Origin: Microbacterium sp. zg-Y625
Lineage (GTDB): Bacteria > Actinomycetota > Actinomycetes > Actinomycetales > Microbacteriaceae
Direction: 5' to 3'
NCBI RefSeq assembly: GCF_030246925.1
Contig: NZ_CP126740.1
Span: 2,170,001-2,234,000, forward strand
DNA: 64,000 bases
Positions 18,064-26,975 of this stretch are shown here, piece by piece; within the stretch, counting starts at the first letter, position 1; each line of letters opens with the position of its first letter. A model generated the notes under the pieces. It was given only the letters and a program-made list of their open reading frames with translations. It was not told where the DNA came from and did not search any database. Position numbers and translations under genes: made by a program.

Positions 18064-18735
18064 ATGAAGGTTTTCATCATCGGAGTCAGCGGAGCCGTCG
18101 GCGGACTGCTGGCGCGAGAGCTGCGTGACCGCGGCGACGAGGTCTCGGGCCTCGTGCGCCGGGAGGAGCAACGGGCCGATCTCGCCGCGCGCGGCGTCGA
18201 CGCGCGCGTCGGCGACCTTGCCTCCATGAAAGCCGAGGCGATGGCATCCCTGTTCAAGGGAATGGATGCCGTCGTCTACACCGCCGGCTCGAACGGCGGC
18301 GCCCGCGACGTCACGGTCGCGATCGACGGCGAAGGCGTGGTCACGGCACTGGACGCCGCGTCACTCGCCGGGGTGCCGCGCTTCGCGCTGGTATCGGTGC
18401 TGCCCGAGGCAGGCCGCGGGGAGAACCTCAGCGCCGACGAGGAGTTCTACTTCGCGGTGAAGAAGCTCGTGGACGTCACCGTCAGCATGAGCGACCTCGA
18501 CTGGCTGATCCTGCGGCCGTCGATGCTCGTCGATGACCCCGCGAACGGCACAGTCGCGCTCGGCCCCGCTCAGCCGCACGACGAGATCCCCCGCGAAGAC
18601 GTCGCCGCCACCCTCGCTGAGCTGCTGCACGAGACCCGGATCTCCCGGCAGATCCTCGAGCTCAATCAGGGCGCGACGCCGATCGCGCAGGCGGTTCGGG
18701 CGGCCGCGCCGCGTGCCTTCGGGGGCGGGTTCTGA
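18064..18735 (+). CDS. NAD(P)-binding Rossmann protein (atypical SDR, NmrA/YwnB-like)
   Basis: A 223-residue protein with the dinucleotide motif GVSGAVGG at residues 7-14 and the fold of NAD(P)H-binding atypical SDRs (DAVVYTAGSN, then WLILRPSMLVDD). The YxxxK pair appears only as FAVKKL, so classical dehydrogenase chemistry is uncertain; many relatives are sensors or quinone reductases. ATG 18064. Its stop overlaps the glutaminase start (ATGA), and the shared element A lies just upstream. Confidence 0.85.
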   Translation: MKVFIIGVSGAVGGLLARELRDRGDEVSGLVRREEQRADLAARGVDARVGDLASMKAEAMASLFKGMDAVVYTAGSNGGARDVTVAIDGEGVVTALDAASLAGVPRFALVSVLPEAGRGENLSADEEFYFAVKKLVDVTVSMSDLDWLILRPSMLVDDPANGTVALGPAQPHDEIPREDVAATLAELLHETRISRQILELNQGATPIAQAVRAAAPRAFGGGF

Positions 18736-19961
18736 TGAAATCGATCATCCCCGACTACCTCGACGAGGCACTCGCCCGCGTGGCATCCGATGCGTCGGGG
18801 CAGCTCGCGGACTACATCCCCGAGCTCGCCGCGGCGGATCCCACCCGTCTGGCCGCCGTCTTCGCCACGACCGACGGTCGTCTCTACGGCGCGGGCGATG
18901 TCGATACCGAGTTCACGATCCAGTCGATCTCCAAGCCGTTCGCCTACGCGATGGCGCTCGACGACGCCGGGTTCGAGGCCGTGCTCGCGAAAGTCGGCGT
19001 CGAGCCGTCGGGCGAGGCGTTCAATCAGATCTCCCTGGAGCGCGACACGGGGCGCCCCCTCAACCCGATGATCAACGCCGGCGCGATCACGGTGCACTCG
19101 CTCGTCGGCTCGATGCAGCTGACGGCGGCCGATCGCGTCGCACGCGTCATCGACGGCCTCTCCGCCTTCGCCGGGCGCCCGCTCGGAGTCGACGAGGCGA
19201 TGTGCGCGTCGGAGATGGAGAACGCGCATCGCAACCTGGCGATCGCGCACATGCTGCGAAGCCACGGCGTCTTGACCGAGGATCCGACCGTCGTCGTGGA
19301 CGGATACATCCGGCAGTGCTCGGTACGCGTGACCACGCGAGATCTGGCGATGATGGCGGCGACGCTGGCCAACCACGGCGTGAATCCCGTCACCGGCGAT
19401 CAGGTGGTCGGCGAGCGGGTGGTTCGGCAGGTGCTCAGCGTCATGGCGACGTGCGGCATGTACGACACCGCCGGCGACTGGGCGACGCAGGTCGGCATCC
19501 CCGCCAAGAGCGGCGTCGCCGGTGGACTCATCGGCGCGCTGCCAGGCCAGGTGGGCATCGCCACCTTCTCACCCCGACTGGACGCACATGGCAACAGCGT
19601 GCGCGGGATCTCCCTGTTCGAACAGTTCTCGTCGGACATGGGGCTGCACGTGATGGAGGTTCCCGCCACCACACGCACGGTCGTGCGGGCCAACCGCACC
19701 CGTGGCAGCGGGGCCGGCGCGGCGCGCGTGTTCGAGTTGCAGGGCGGCATCCGATTCGCCGGGGCCGAACGGATCGTCCGCGAGGTGGTGGATTCCGCGC
19801 CCTCAGAAACCCGCGTGGTGTTCGACCTCACCCTGGTCTCCTCGATCGACGACGTGGCGCGGCGCATGCTGCGCGAGGTCGTGTACCGGCTCAGGTTGGA
19901 CGGGCACCACGTCGAGATCGCCGATCCGGACTCGGTCATGGGCGCTCGCGTCCGCCCTTGA
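18735..19961 (+). CDS. glsA: Glutaminase with C-terminal STAS-like domain
   Basis: A 408-residue protein. Residues 1 to about 305 are a beta-lactamase-fold glutaminase that hydrolyses glutamine to glutamate and ammonia. The SxxK dyad (SISK, Ser64 and Lys67), NPMINAGAI and the late SGVAGG motif are all present. Residues from about 325 (VFELQGGIRFAGAERIVREV) form a STAS-like domain like those of anti-sigma antagonists and sulfate transporters. The single-domain enzyme is about 310 residues. ATG overlaps the preceding stop, so the pair is co-translated. The STAS part may regulate activity or oligomerisation. Confidence 0.92.
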   Translation: MKSIIPDYLDEALARVASDASGQLADYIPELAAADPTRLAAVFATTDGRLYGAGDVDTEFTIQSISKPFAYAMALDDAGFEAVLAKVGVEPSGEAFNQISLERDTGRPLNPMINAGAITVHSLVGSMQLTAADRVARVIDGLSAFAGRPLGVDEAMCASEMENAHRNLAIAHMLRSHGVLTEDPTVVVDGYIRQCSVRVTTRDLAMMAATLANHGVNPVTGDQVVGERVVRQVLSVMATCGMYDTAGDWATQVGIPAKSGVAGGLIGALPGQVGIATFSPRLDAHGNSVRGISLFEQFSSDMGLHVMEVPATTRTVVRANRTRGSGAGAARVFELQGGIRFAGAERIVREVVDSAPSETRVVFDLTLVSSIDDVARRMLREVVYRLRLDGHHVEIADPDSVMGARVRP

Positions 19962-19997
19962 CCCTGTTCCGACGACACGGTGTCCACTGGGTGAACC
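19958..19997 (+). promoter_or_regulatory. Shared promoter-like element, copy B
   Basis: It begins with TTGACC overlapping the stop of the glutaminase gene, contains ACACGGTGT, and ends with the inverted repeat GGGT-GA-ACCC. It is 58 bp before the ABC ATPase start and matches copy A at 27 of 40 ungapped positions. It is the most divergent of the three copies. Confidence 0.6.
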
Positions 19998-20055
19998 CGG
20001 CGGGGCCCTTGCCCTTCACGGCGTCGTCCGACACACAAAGACCTGGAGCATCTCA

Positions 20056-20970
20056 ATGATCGAAGCTCACTCCCTGACCAAGCGTTACGGCGCGAAGACC
20101 GCCGTCGACAGCATCGACTTCACCGTGCGTTCCGGGGTGGTGACCGGGTTCCTCGGGCCGAACGGGGCAGGCAAGTCCACCACGATGCGCATGATCATGG
20201 GCCTGGACCGCCCGTCATCCGGTTCGGTGACGGTCAACGGCATGCCCTACGCCCGGCACCGTGCCCCGCTTCGGCAAGTCGGCGCGCTCCTGGAAGCCAA
20301 GGCTGTCCACCCCGGGCGCAGCGCCCGCAACCATCTGCTCGCGGTGGCCGCCACGCATCGCATCGGGTCGAAGCGCGTGGACGAGGTGATCGCACTCACG
20401 GGACTCGACTCCGTCGCGCGCAAGCGCGTGGGCGGGTTCTCGCTGGGCATGGGCCAGCGGCTCGGGCTCGCCGTAGCGCTGCTGGGAGACCCGGCGACGC
20501 TGATCCTCGACGAGCCGGTGAACGGGCTCGACCCCGAGGGCGTGGTGTGGGTGCGCCGGCTCGCGCGAAGCCTCGCGGCGGAGGGCCGCACCGTCTTCCT
20601 CTCCTCGCACCTGATGAGCGAGATGGCGCAGACGGCCGACCACCTCATCATCCTCGGCCGGGGCCGCATCGTCGCCGACGCTCCCGTGGGCAAGATCCTC
20701 GCGGGCACCGAGGGCGATTCGGTGCAGGTGCGCACGCCGCGGGTCGTCGGGCTCTCGCGCCTGCTCGAAGCGGAGGGTGCGACCGTGATGACCCTGGAGC
20801 ACGACCTGATGTCGGTGACCCGGCTCACCGCCCCGCGCATCGCCGAGATCGCCGCGGCCGCCGGCATCGTGGTCTACGGACTCACCCCGGTGGCGCGGTC
20901 TCTCGAAGAGGCCTACATGGAACTGACCCGAGACGACGTCGAATACCGCAGCATGGAGGCGACCCGATGA
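20056..20970 (+). CDS. ABC transporter ATP-binding protein (exporter type)
   Basis: A 304-residue ATPase with Walker A GPNGAGKST (about residues 36-44), signature FSLGMGQR (about 131), Walker B LILDEPVNGLDPEG and the H-loop SSHLMSE. The C-terminal 90 residues are the accessory domain of the BcrA/YhcH-type antibiotic or bacitracin exporters. ATG at 20056; the open frame extends far upstream, but that part is out of homology. Its stop overlaps the permease start (ATGA). It powers export by the next gene's product; the substrate is unknown. Confidence 0.92.
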   Translation: MIEAHSLTKRYGAKTAVDSIDFTVRSGVVTGFLGPNGAGKSTTMRMIMGLDRPSSGSVTVNGMPYARHRAPLRQVGALLEAKAVHPGRSARNHLLAVAATHRIGSKRVDEVIALTGLDSVARKRVGGFSLGMGQRLGLAVALLGDPATLILDEPVNGLDPEGVVWVRRLARSLAAEGRTVFLSSHLMSEMAQTADHLIILGRGRIVADAPVGKILAGTEGDSVQVRTPRVVGLSRLLEAEGATVMTLEHDLMSVTRLTAPRIAEIAAAAGIVVYGLTPVARSLEEAYMELTRDDVEYRSMEATR

Positions 20971-21839
20971 GCACCACCGCCACGCACCCCGCCCTCTCCC
21001 CCGTCGGCCATGATCTGCGTTTCACCGGTGTGGTGCGCGCGGAGTGGATCAAGTTCCGCAGCATCCGCTCCACCTGGTGGGCCTACGCGATCCTGGTGGT
21101 GCTCACGGTCGGGTTCGGAGCGCAGATGTCCGCGTCGCTCAGCTTCCAGGGCGTCGAGGTCGTTCCCACCCAAGACGCCATCCAGGACATGGCGGTGTAC
21201 GCCGTGATGGTCAGCACCGATGTCAGCACGCTCGTCGTGAGCGTGCTGGGCGTGCTCCTGATCGCCGGCGAGTACGGCACCGGCATGATGCGGTCCACCC
21301 TCACCGCCGTGCCGAAGCGCCTGCCGGCGCTGCTCGCCAAAGCGCTCGTCCTCGCCGTCGTGACCTTCGTCGTGAGCGCGGTCGCGTTCGCGATCACGGT
21401 TCCCATCTCGGTGGGGCTGTTCGCGGGCAACGGTTTCGATGTGGCCCTCAACGACCCGCAGTACTGGCTCGCGCTGCTCGGAGGTGCGGGCTACCTCGTG
21501 CTGGTGGGTCTCATCGCGTTCGGCATCGGGGCCCTCCTGCGCAACACCGCCGGGGGCATCGCGGTTGCGGTCGGCCTGGTGCTGGCGGCGCCGCTCGCGC
21601 TGAGCCTCGTGCTCGGCTTCGCGTCGTCGGGCTGGGTGGAGAACGTCGCGACGCTGCTGCCGTCGACCGCCGGCAGCCTCCTCTTCAGCTACCCCACCGA
21701 GCAGAGCTGGGTGGACCTTCTCCCACCGTCATCCGAGGGTTGGCTCACCGAACCGTGGCAGGGCGGGCTCGTTCTCGTCGGCTGGGCCGTGGTCCTGTTC
21801 ACCGCCGCGGCCGTGCTGCTCAAGCGTCGGGATGCCTGA
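20967..21839 (+). CDS. ABC-2 type permease
   Basis: A 290-residue membrane protein with six predicted helices. Its N terminus, EWIKFRSIRSTWW, is the typical start of ABC-2 permeases in antibiotic-resistance and bacteriocin-type exporters. Another typical trait is the GEYGTGMMRSTLTAVPKR loop between the second and third helix. It pairs with the ATPase encoded immediately upstream (4-bp overlap) to form an exporter. Confidence 0.9.
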   Translation: MSTTATHPALSPVGHDLRFTGVVRAEWIKFRSIRSTWWAYAILVVLTVGFGAQMSASLSFQGVEVVPTQDAIQDMAVYAVMVSTDVSTLVVSVLGVLLIAGEYGTGMMRSTLTAVPKRLPALLAKALVLAVVTFVVSAVAFAITVPISVGLFAGNGFDVALNDPQYWLALLGGAGYLVLVGLIAFGIGALLRNTAGGIAVAVGLVLAAPLALSLVLGFASSGWVENVATLLPSTAGSLLFSYPTEQSWVDLLPPSSEGWLTEPWQGGLVLVGWAVVLFTAAAVLLKRRDA

Positions 21840-21888
21840 GCCTCACGGCCCCGGCTTTCGGACCATGGCTACAGACAAGGAGAAGGAC

Positions 21889-22278
21889 ATGACTCAGGAG
21901 ACGACGACCGGCACGGGCGAAAGCGCGACGGTGCAGCTCGACAGCGGCGATCGCATCAGCAGCTTCACGGCGCGGTTCCCCGATGGGCGGGTCGCCGGAC
22001 GGGCGGACTTCATCGAGGCGCAGGAGGGGCGCGCGGAGCGCATCTTCTTCCACACCGAGGTCGATCCGGAGTACGGCGGCCGTGGCTTCGGCGTGCTGCT
22101 GCTGCGCGAGGCGCTCGCCGACAGCATCCGCCAGGGCGTCACCGTGGTGCCGGTGTGCCCGCTGTTCGCCCGCCACCTCACGAAGCACGGCGGGGAGTAC
22201 GTCGCCGAGGGCGGGGCCTACCGCACGCCGCGGCGGGCGGACATCGGTCTGGTGGGGCGCGCGCTCAAGGGCGACTGA
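21889..22278 (+). CDS. Short GNAT-like acetyltransferase (Acetyltransf_CG/YidJ type)
   Basis: A 129-residue GNAT-fold protein of the short type. FHTEVDPEYGGRGFGVLLLR holds the acetyl-CoA-binding R/Q-x-x-G-x-G/A loop, followed by VVPVCPLFARHL with the Cys typical of this subgroup. The substrate is unknown. ATG 21889 has AAGGAGAAGGAC directly upstream; in-frame ATGs further 5' lack a site. It lies 49 bp after the ABC permease and is probably the last gene of that operon. Confidence 0.85.
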   Translation: MTQETTTGTGESATVQLDSGDRISSFTARFPDGRVAGRADFIEAQEGRAERIFFHTEVDPEYGGRGFGVLLLREALADSIRQGVTVVPVCPLFARHLTKHGGEYVAEGGAYRTPRRADIGLVGRALKGD

Positions 22279-22319
22279 AACCCTCGCCGACGTTATCGGG
22301 GGCGCGCGCAAGCAGCGCC

Positions 22320-22361
22320 ATGACGGCGCGCCCACCGAAGCCACGATGGGCGCGCCGTCAT
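22320..22361. terminator. Bidirectional terminator hairpin
   Basis: Perfect 15-bp arms (22320-22334 and 22347-22361, ATGACGGCGCGCCCA and its inverse) with a 12-base loop, placed between convergent genes. The A/T at the ends is modest, as is usual for actinobacterial terminators. Confidence 0.85.
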
Positions 22362-22381
22362 ATCCGCTGATCGATCCCGGT

Positions 22382-24529
22382 TCAGCCTGCGTACGGACCG
22401 TACTCGACGGTCAGCGGTTCGGTGAAGGTTTCACCGTCGCGCTCGCCCGTCGAAACGACAGTGAGCTGGCCGGCAGGCAGCAACGTCGCCCTGGTGTTGA
22501 GCGACACCGACACCGTCGCACCCGGCGCGACCTGTGTGAAGGTCTTGGAGCCGAACACAGCCTCGACCGTCACCGTCACCGGCACGTCCGCCGGGTTGTG
22601 CACGGAAACCGACAGATACGCCTTCGATCCGAGCGTGCGCGGCGTGACCGTCACCCGCGGGGCGTCGGGGCCCGTGCCCTGCACCTGCTCGCCGTCGTAG
22701 TAGAGCCTGCCGGTGTCGTCCTTGCTCCACTTCGAGAACCACTGCTCCCATACGTCCCACATCGTGTCCACCGACACGTTGTGATCACGCCCTGCCGTGA
22801 AGCCATACATGTAGAGCGGGATGCCCTGGGCGTTCTCCCACCGCTGCAGCGTCGTGCGCTCGAGCTGCCCGACGCCGGTCTGCGTCGAGTCCGGCGCATC
22901 CACGTGCCCGACGTGGTTGCGGTCGACCCAGTACGACACGACGTCGCGCACACTCCCGGGGGCCGACAGGTAGGGGTTCCACAGATCGTTCTCGCCCATG
23001 TTCAGGAACATCGGCACGATCGAGTTCCCGGCATCCGGAGTCGGGTTCGAGGTGCCACCGTTACCTGCGATGGCTGTGAAGTACTCCGGCATCCGGTACG
23101 CCATGCCGTGGTCGAACATCGAGCCGTTCGAGTGGCCGATCGCAAAGCGGCGGCCCGGGTCGGTGTTGTAGTCCTCATCGATGACAGCCGTCAGTTCCTT
23201 GATGTACTCGTAGTCGTCTGCCTGGCGTTCCAGAGCGGTGTTGTTCTGGTTCCAGCCGACCGTGAGCGATGACTGGTATTGGGAGCAGGGCACGACGACC
23301 GTGAAGCCGTACGCATCGGCGATCTCCCACCATCGCGTGACATCGAAGAACAGCGTGCACGGCTGGGTCGAGCCCGCGAACACGTAGACGACCGGCGCGC
23401 CGCCGCCGGCCTCAGCCGCCTGATCGTTCTCGTAGACGAGGTACTGGCGCTTCCACACCTGCCCATCGTCTTCGGTGACGATCAGGTTCTTGACGTCGAC
23501 GCCGATCTCTTCGTAATCGGGGCGAACGCCGAGCACGTTGCCGAAGACCGACGTGTTGTCGTAGCGCGTGTAGAAGGTCAGAAACTCCGAGATCTGCTGC
23601 GTGAGCTCTCGATCGTCGACCGCGAGGTCATCTTCGCGCACCGCGACCTGCGACACGCGCTCGCTGTACGCCGTCGGGAGGCGGTCGGAGTCGGCTTTCT
23701 GGTGGAATGTCTGGCCGTACGCGCCGTCGACGGCTTCGTCGATGACGTCGTTCGCGTACTTCCAATACGCCACCGACTCGGCGACATCGTCGGCATCCTC
23801 GTTCACGAACCAGACCGGAACCGGCACCTCGTTGTACGGTACCGACACGAATCGCGGATCCGCGTGGGCTTCAGAGAATTTCGGCTGCGGCGCGTAGACC
23901 TTCTGGCCGATCGCTTCGATGTCGTCCAGGTCTTCGGTGCCGATGAAGGCTGCGCTCGCCACGAACAGCGGGTTGTTGGCGACGTAGTCCTGCAGCGCCG
24001 CGCCGCCCGAACCGTAACCGGCGATGTAGTGCACGCCGTGCGTCGAATAGAAGCTGCGTGCCTCCATCACACGCAGCGCCGCGGTGATGTACGCCGACTC
24101 CTCGACCACCGTGCCCCAGTCTCCGGACTCCTGGTCAGCCTCGAGGATGAAAAGCCCCTCGTTCCGTTCGTCGGCGATGTCGATCCAGCCGCTGTCTGTG
24201 AGGAACTCCTCGGTATCCCAACCATCCGGAACGCTCACGACTGTGAAGTAGCCGCGCAGATACATGTCTTCGGGGATGTACACCTTGCTCGTGCGCGTCT
24301 TATCGCCGACAGTGACGTCCTCGACGTAGTAACCGGTGACCGGGAGCACGTTGCCGCGCATCGTGTCGATCACCGGCGGCCGTGGACCGGTGTACTGCTG
24401 CGGATCGAGCGCATCCGCAGACCCGGCGTCGTCGGCGATCGCAGGCACCGGCCCGGCGAATGCCATCGCCACTGCCACGACCCCGGCCGCGAGCCCCACG
24501 GCTTGCTTTCGGAACGATTGTCTTCTCAT
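22382..24529 (-). CDS. Secreted esterase/PHB-depolymerase-like hydrolase
   Basis: A 715-residue exported protein. A Sec signal peptide (MRRQSF to about residue 33, cleavage near AIA-DD) is followed by an N-terminal alpha/beta domain with a degenerate nucleophile elbow (AGYGSGG near residue 172). A second alpha/beta domain from about 335 has the intact elbow GHSNGS (about 472) and the oxyanion-type VYVFAGS. A beta-rich tail from about 625 looks like a surface or polymer-binding module. The C-terminal catalytic half resembles PHB depolymerase and feruloyl-esterase families. It probably cleaves an ester polymer or oligomer outside the cell. Transcribed alone. Confidence 0.8.
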   Translation of the reverse strand: MRRQSFRKQAVGLAAGVVAVAMAFAGPVPAIADDAGSADALDPQQYTGPRPPVIDTMRGNVLPVTGYYVEDVTVGDKTRTSKVYIPEDMYLRGYFTVVSVPDGWDTEEFLTDSGWIDIADERNEGLFILEADQESGDWGTVVEESAYITAALRVMEARSFYSTHGVHYIAGYGSGGAALQDYVANNPLFVASAAFIGTEDLDDIEAIGQKVYAPQPKFSEAHADPRFVSVPYNEVPVPVWFVNEDADDVAESVAYWKYANDVIDEAVDGAYGQTFHQKADSDRLPTAYSERVSQVAVREDDLAVDDRELTQQISEFLTFYTRYDNTSVFGNVLGVRPDYEEIGVDVKNLIVTEDDGQVWKRQYLVYENDQAAEAGGGAPVVYVFAGSTQPCTLFFDVTRWWEIADAYGFTVVVPCSQYQSSLTVGWNQNNTALERQADDYEYIKELTAVIDEDYNTDPGRRFAIGHSNGSMFDHGMAYRMPEYFTAIAGNGGTSNPTPDAGNSIVPMFLNMGENDLWNPYLSAPGSVRDVVSYWVDRNHVGHVDAPDSTQTGVGQLERTTLQRWENAQGIPLYMYGFTAGRDHNVSVDTMWDVWEQWFSKWSKDDTGRLYYDGEQVQGTGPDAPRVTVTPRTLGSKAYLSVSVHNPADVPVTVTVEAVFGSKTFTQVAPGATVSVSLNTRATLLPAGQLTVVSTGERDGETFTEPLTVEYGPYAG

Positions 24530-24794
24530 GTGCGGTCACCCTTCGCTGATCCTGCGAGAGCACGCGATCACGGTGTCGGTGAGCGCTGGGGCAACCGATC
24601 ACGACGTATGCCTGTTCTCGTCATTGAGCACGGACAGCTCGACCTTGGATCGTGTCGCCGGATGGGCGCAATGCATCGTCCCACCCAGCGAGCCAGCACG
24701 GGTGGATGCCGTGAATGCTGGTGCCACTATGACGCCGGTAGGGCAGGTCGGGGGGGGCAGTGGCAGCTCGGCCCACCCATGGGATCTCCGTCGC
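24530..24794. other. Intergenic region between divergent genes
   Basis: About 330 bp separate the esterase and protease genes, including the shared element that begins at 24795. I see no credible gene in it. It should hold the esterase promoter on the minus strand; no clear boxes could be picked out. Confidence 0.5.
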
Positions 24795-24834
24795 TTGACT
24801 CGGTGGTGAGAACAGGGTGTCGGGTATATCCCAC
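24795..24834 (+). promoter_or_regulatory. Shared promoter-like element, copy C
   Basis: It starts with TTGACT and contains AACAGGGTGT. An inverted GTGT-GGG / CCC-ACAC arrangement spans 24818-24837. It lies 27 bp before the CPBP gene start, almost exactly the spacing of copy A to its gene (28 bp), and matches copy A at 30 of 40 ungapped positions. Confidence 0.7.
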
Positions 24835-24861
24835 ACGCCCATCCCGACGAAAGAGCCACTC

Positions 24862-25788
24862 ATGAGCCAGCGCACGACCACCCTCGCCCCCGGGGTCGAA
24901 TACCACCGCGTACTCGCCGGCGACCAGCGGCGCATCGGTCGCGGCATCCTCGCGATCGTGCTGCTGATGGGCGGGATGTTCCTCTTCAGCATCCTCTTCC
25001 CCGTCATCGCCGCCATGGTGCAGGGCCCGGTCAGCCCGGACGACGGTGTGGTGTACACGCCCCTGCTGCACGCCGCGGGTATGTTCGCCGTCGCGCTGCT
25101 GACCCCATGGAGCATGCTCATTCAGCGGTGGTTCTACGGCGTGAAGGGTGCCTCGCTGCACTCTGTGTTCTCGCGCTTCCGCTTCGACATCTTCGGGCGG
25201 GCGCTGGTCGTCATCGTGCCCGCCTGGACCGTCATCACCGTCGCGCTGTACTGGGCGCCGCTACCCGAGACCACCTGGAGCCACACGGACATACTCTGGT
25301 TCCTGCTGGCCACGCTGCTGCTCACCCCGCTGCAGGCCGCGGGTGAGGAGTACGGGTTCCGCGGTCTGATCTTCCGCGTCGCCGGCGGATGGGCGCGCGG
25401 GGCGCGGGCAGGGCTCGTCGTCGCCATCGTCGTCTCCAGTGTGCTGTTCGCCATCGCTCACCTCTCGACCGACATGTGGCTCAACGCCTGGTACCTCGTC
25501 TTCGCCGTGGGGGTTGCGCTCATCACCTGGCGCACCGGCGGCATTGAGATCGCCGTCGTGCTGCACGCCGGATTCAACACCCTGAACTTGCTGTTCGACG
25601 CTGCGTTCCGCGTCGATTTCGCCGATGCGTACGAGCGCTCTGCGGGGGTGGGCTCCCCGATCACGATGCTGCCCGCCGTGGTCATCGTCATCGCTGTCAT
25701 TGTGGTGTGGGTGCGGACGCGGGGTGCGGGGGCGGCGCGGACGCCGGCGGATGCCGAGGCTCGCGTCGAGGCGGTGCGGGCGGGCTAG
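24862..25788 (+). CDS. CPBP-family intramembrane metalloprotease
   Basis: A 308-residue membrane protein with about eight helices. The CPBP (Abi/Rce1) motifs are in order: EEYGFRG (EExxxR, near residue 170), FAIAHLS (His) and HAGFN (His-x3-Asn). Family members are glutamic-type intramembrane proteases involved in prenyl-protein processing or bacteriocin self-immunity. ATG 24862. It has its own promoter element and a terminator just after it, so it is a single-gene unit. Confidence 0.9.
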   Translation: MSQRTTTLAPGVEYHRVLAGDQRRIGRGILAIVLLMGGMFLFSILFPVIAAMVQGPVSPDDGVVYTPLLHAAGMFAVALLTPWSMLIQRWFYGVKGASLHSVFSRFRFDIFGRALVVIVPAWTVITVALYWAPLPETTWSHTDILWFLLATLLLTPLQAAGEEYGFRGLIFRVAGGWARGARAGLVVAIVVSSVLFAIAHLSTDMWLNAWYLVFAVGVALITWRTGGIEIAVVLHAGFNTLNLLFDAAFRVDFADAYERSAGVGSPITMLPAVVIVIAVIVVWVRTRGAGAARTPADAEARVEAVRAG

Positions 25789-25802
25789 CAACCGGGCTGA
25801 CC

Positions 25803-25827
25803 ACCGGGTGCCGTCCCGGCACCCGGT
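25803..25827 (+). terminator. Hairpin terminator after the CPBP gene
   Basis: Perfect 10-bp arms ACCGGGTGCC / GGCACCCGGT with a 5-base loop, beginning 14 bp after the stop codon. No T-run, as is common in high-GC actinobacteria. Confidence 0.8.
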
Positions 25828-25950
25828 GTCAACGCCCCAACCGTCGGGGACGGGAGCGAACACCCGCGCCGGGCGCGCGCGACAGGGCTTCCTCCCCTTC
25901 CCGTGCCATGCTGATGCGGTACAAGAACAGTCTGAGAAAGCGACCGCACC

Positions 25951-26937
25951 GTGGCACGACCCGATTTCGAAGCATTCCTCACGCGTGCACGTGATCGGGT
26001 CGCCGCCAGCCGGAGAGGGGCGGGCTATTCGCGCAGTCGCGACGGAGAGGTTGCCGACCTGTACGGCACGGCAGCAGCCATCGGCATCCTCATCGCGCTC
26101 GGCGACCGCCCCACGGGGGCCGAGGCCGAGAGCGCAGCAAGCGCCGTGCAGTCCTTCCGGACGGCCGACGGCTGGTACGCCGACCCGACGCACGGTCGGA
26201 TGCACCGGGCGGCGACGGCCCTGACGACACTGGCGGCTCTGGGCCGCAGGCCGGAGGCGCCGGCGGCGCTGCGCCCCCTCCTGCGCGCTGATGCGGCGGC
26301 ACCGTTCCTGACCGGGCTGGACTGGGACCAGCCGTGGCCCACCTCCCACGAAGCCGCCGGGCTGCTCGCGATCGGGATCGTCACCGACGACGGCGAGGAC
26401 GCCACGCGGCGCGCCTGGCGGGAGCGCTACCTGGGCTGGCTGGACGACCACGCCGACCCGAACACGGGACTCTGGCTCGGTGGACGCATGGGCCGGCTGG
26501 ACGAGGACCCGGGGCTCTTCGGGAACCTCGGGTGCAGCTTCCACCTGCACTTCCTGTACGAGCACCTCGGTCGGGCATGGCCGCACGAGGCGGGCGTCGT
26601 CGACACCGGACTCGCCCTGCTGCGGCAGGGCACGACGGTGCTCCCCGAGGCGGATGCCGAACCGTCCGCGTGGGGCTTCCGTCAACTGGACTGGGCATAT
26701 TCAGTGGGCCGGGCCGCCCGAGCGGGCCACCGCACCGCCGAGGTCCGGAGCGAGATGGAACGGCTCGCCGCGCGCGCCGCCGTCGCCTTCTCACACCCGG
26801 ACGCCGTGGAAGGCGACCTGCACGTGGTTCAGGCCAGGGTCGGCCTTATCGCGGAGCTGGCGCAGCAGATCCCCGATGCCATCGGCACCGGCGGGGTCAG
26901 CCTCACCTCGATCGTCGACGTGCGGCCGTTCATCTGA
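25951..26937 (+). CDS. Alpha/alpha-barrel-like protein of unknown function
   Basis: A 328-residue soluble protein made of repeated helical units with motifs such as SFRTADGWYADP and DPNTGLW. These look like the QW-type repeats of prenyltransferase, squalene-cyclase and alpha/alpha-toroid proteins. No catalytic DxDD or similar motif is visible. The start is GTG 25951. It ends 38 bp before a convergent aldo/keto reductase gene. Function unknown; a carbohydrate- or terpenoid-related role is only a guess from the fold. Confidence 0.65.
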   Translation: MARPDFEAFLTRARDRVAASRRGAGYSRSRDGEVADLYGTAAAIGILIALGDRPTGAEAESAASAVQSFRTADGWYADPTHGRMHRAATALTTLAALGRRPEAPAALRPLLRADAAAPFLTGLDWDQPWPTSHEAAGLLAIGIVTDDGEDATRRAWRERYLGWLDDHADPNTGLWLGGRMGRLDEDPGLFGNLGCSFHLHFLYEHLGRAWPHEAGVVDTGLALLRQGTTVLPEADAEPSAWGFRQLDWAYSVGRAARAGHRTAEVRSEMERLAARAAVAFSHPDAVEGDLHVVQARVGLIAELAQQIPDAIGTGGVSLTSIVDVRPFI

Positions 26938-26975
26938 CTCCTTCGCTGACCGACGCCCGCCGCGATCCTGATGCG

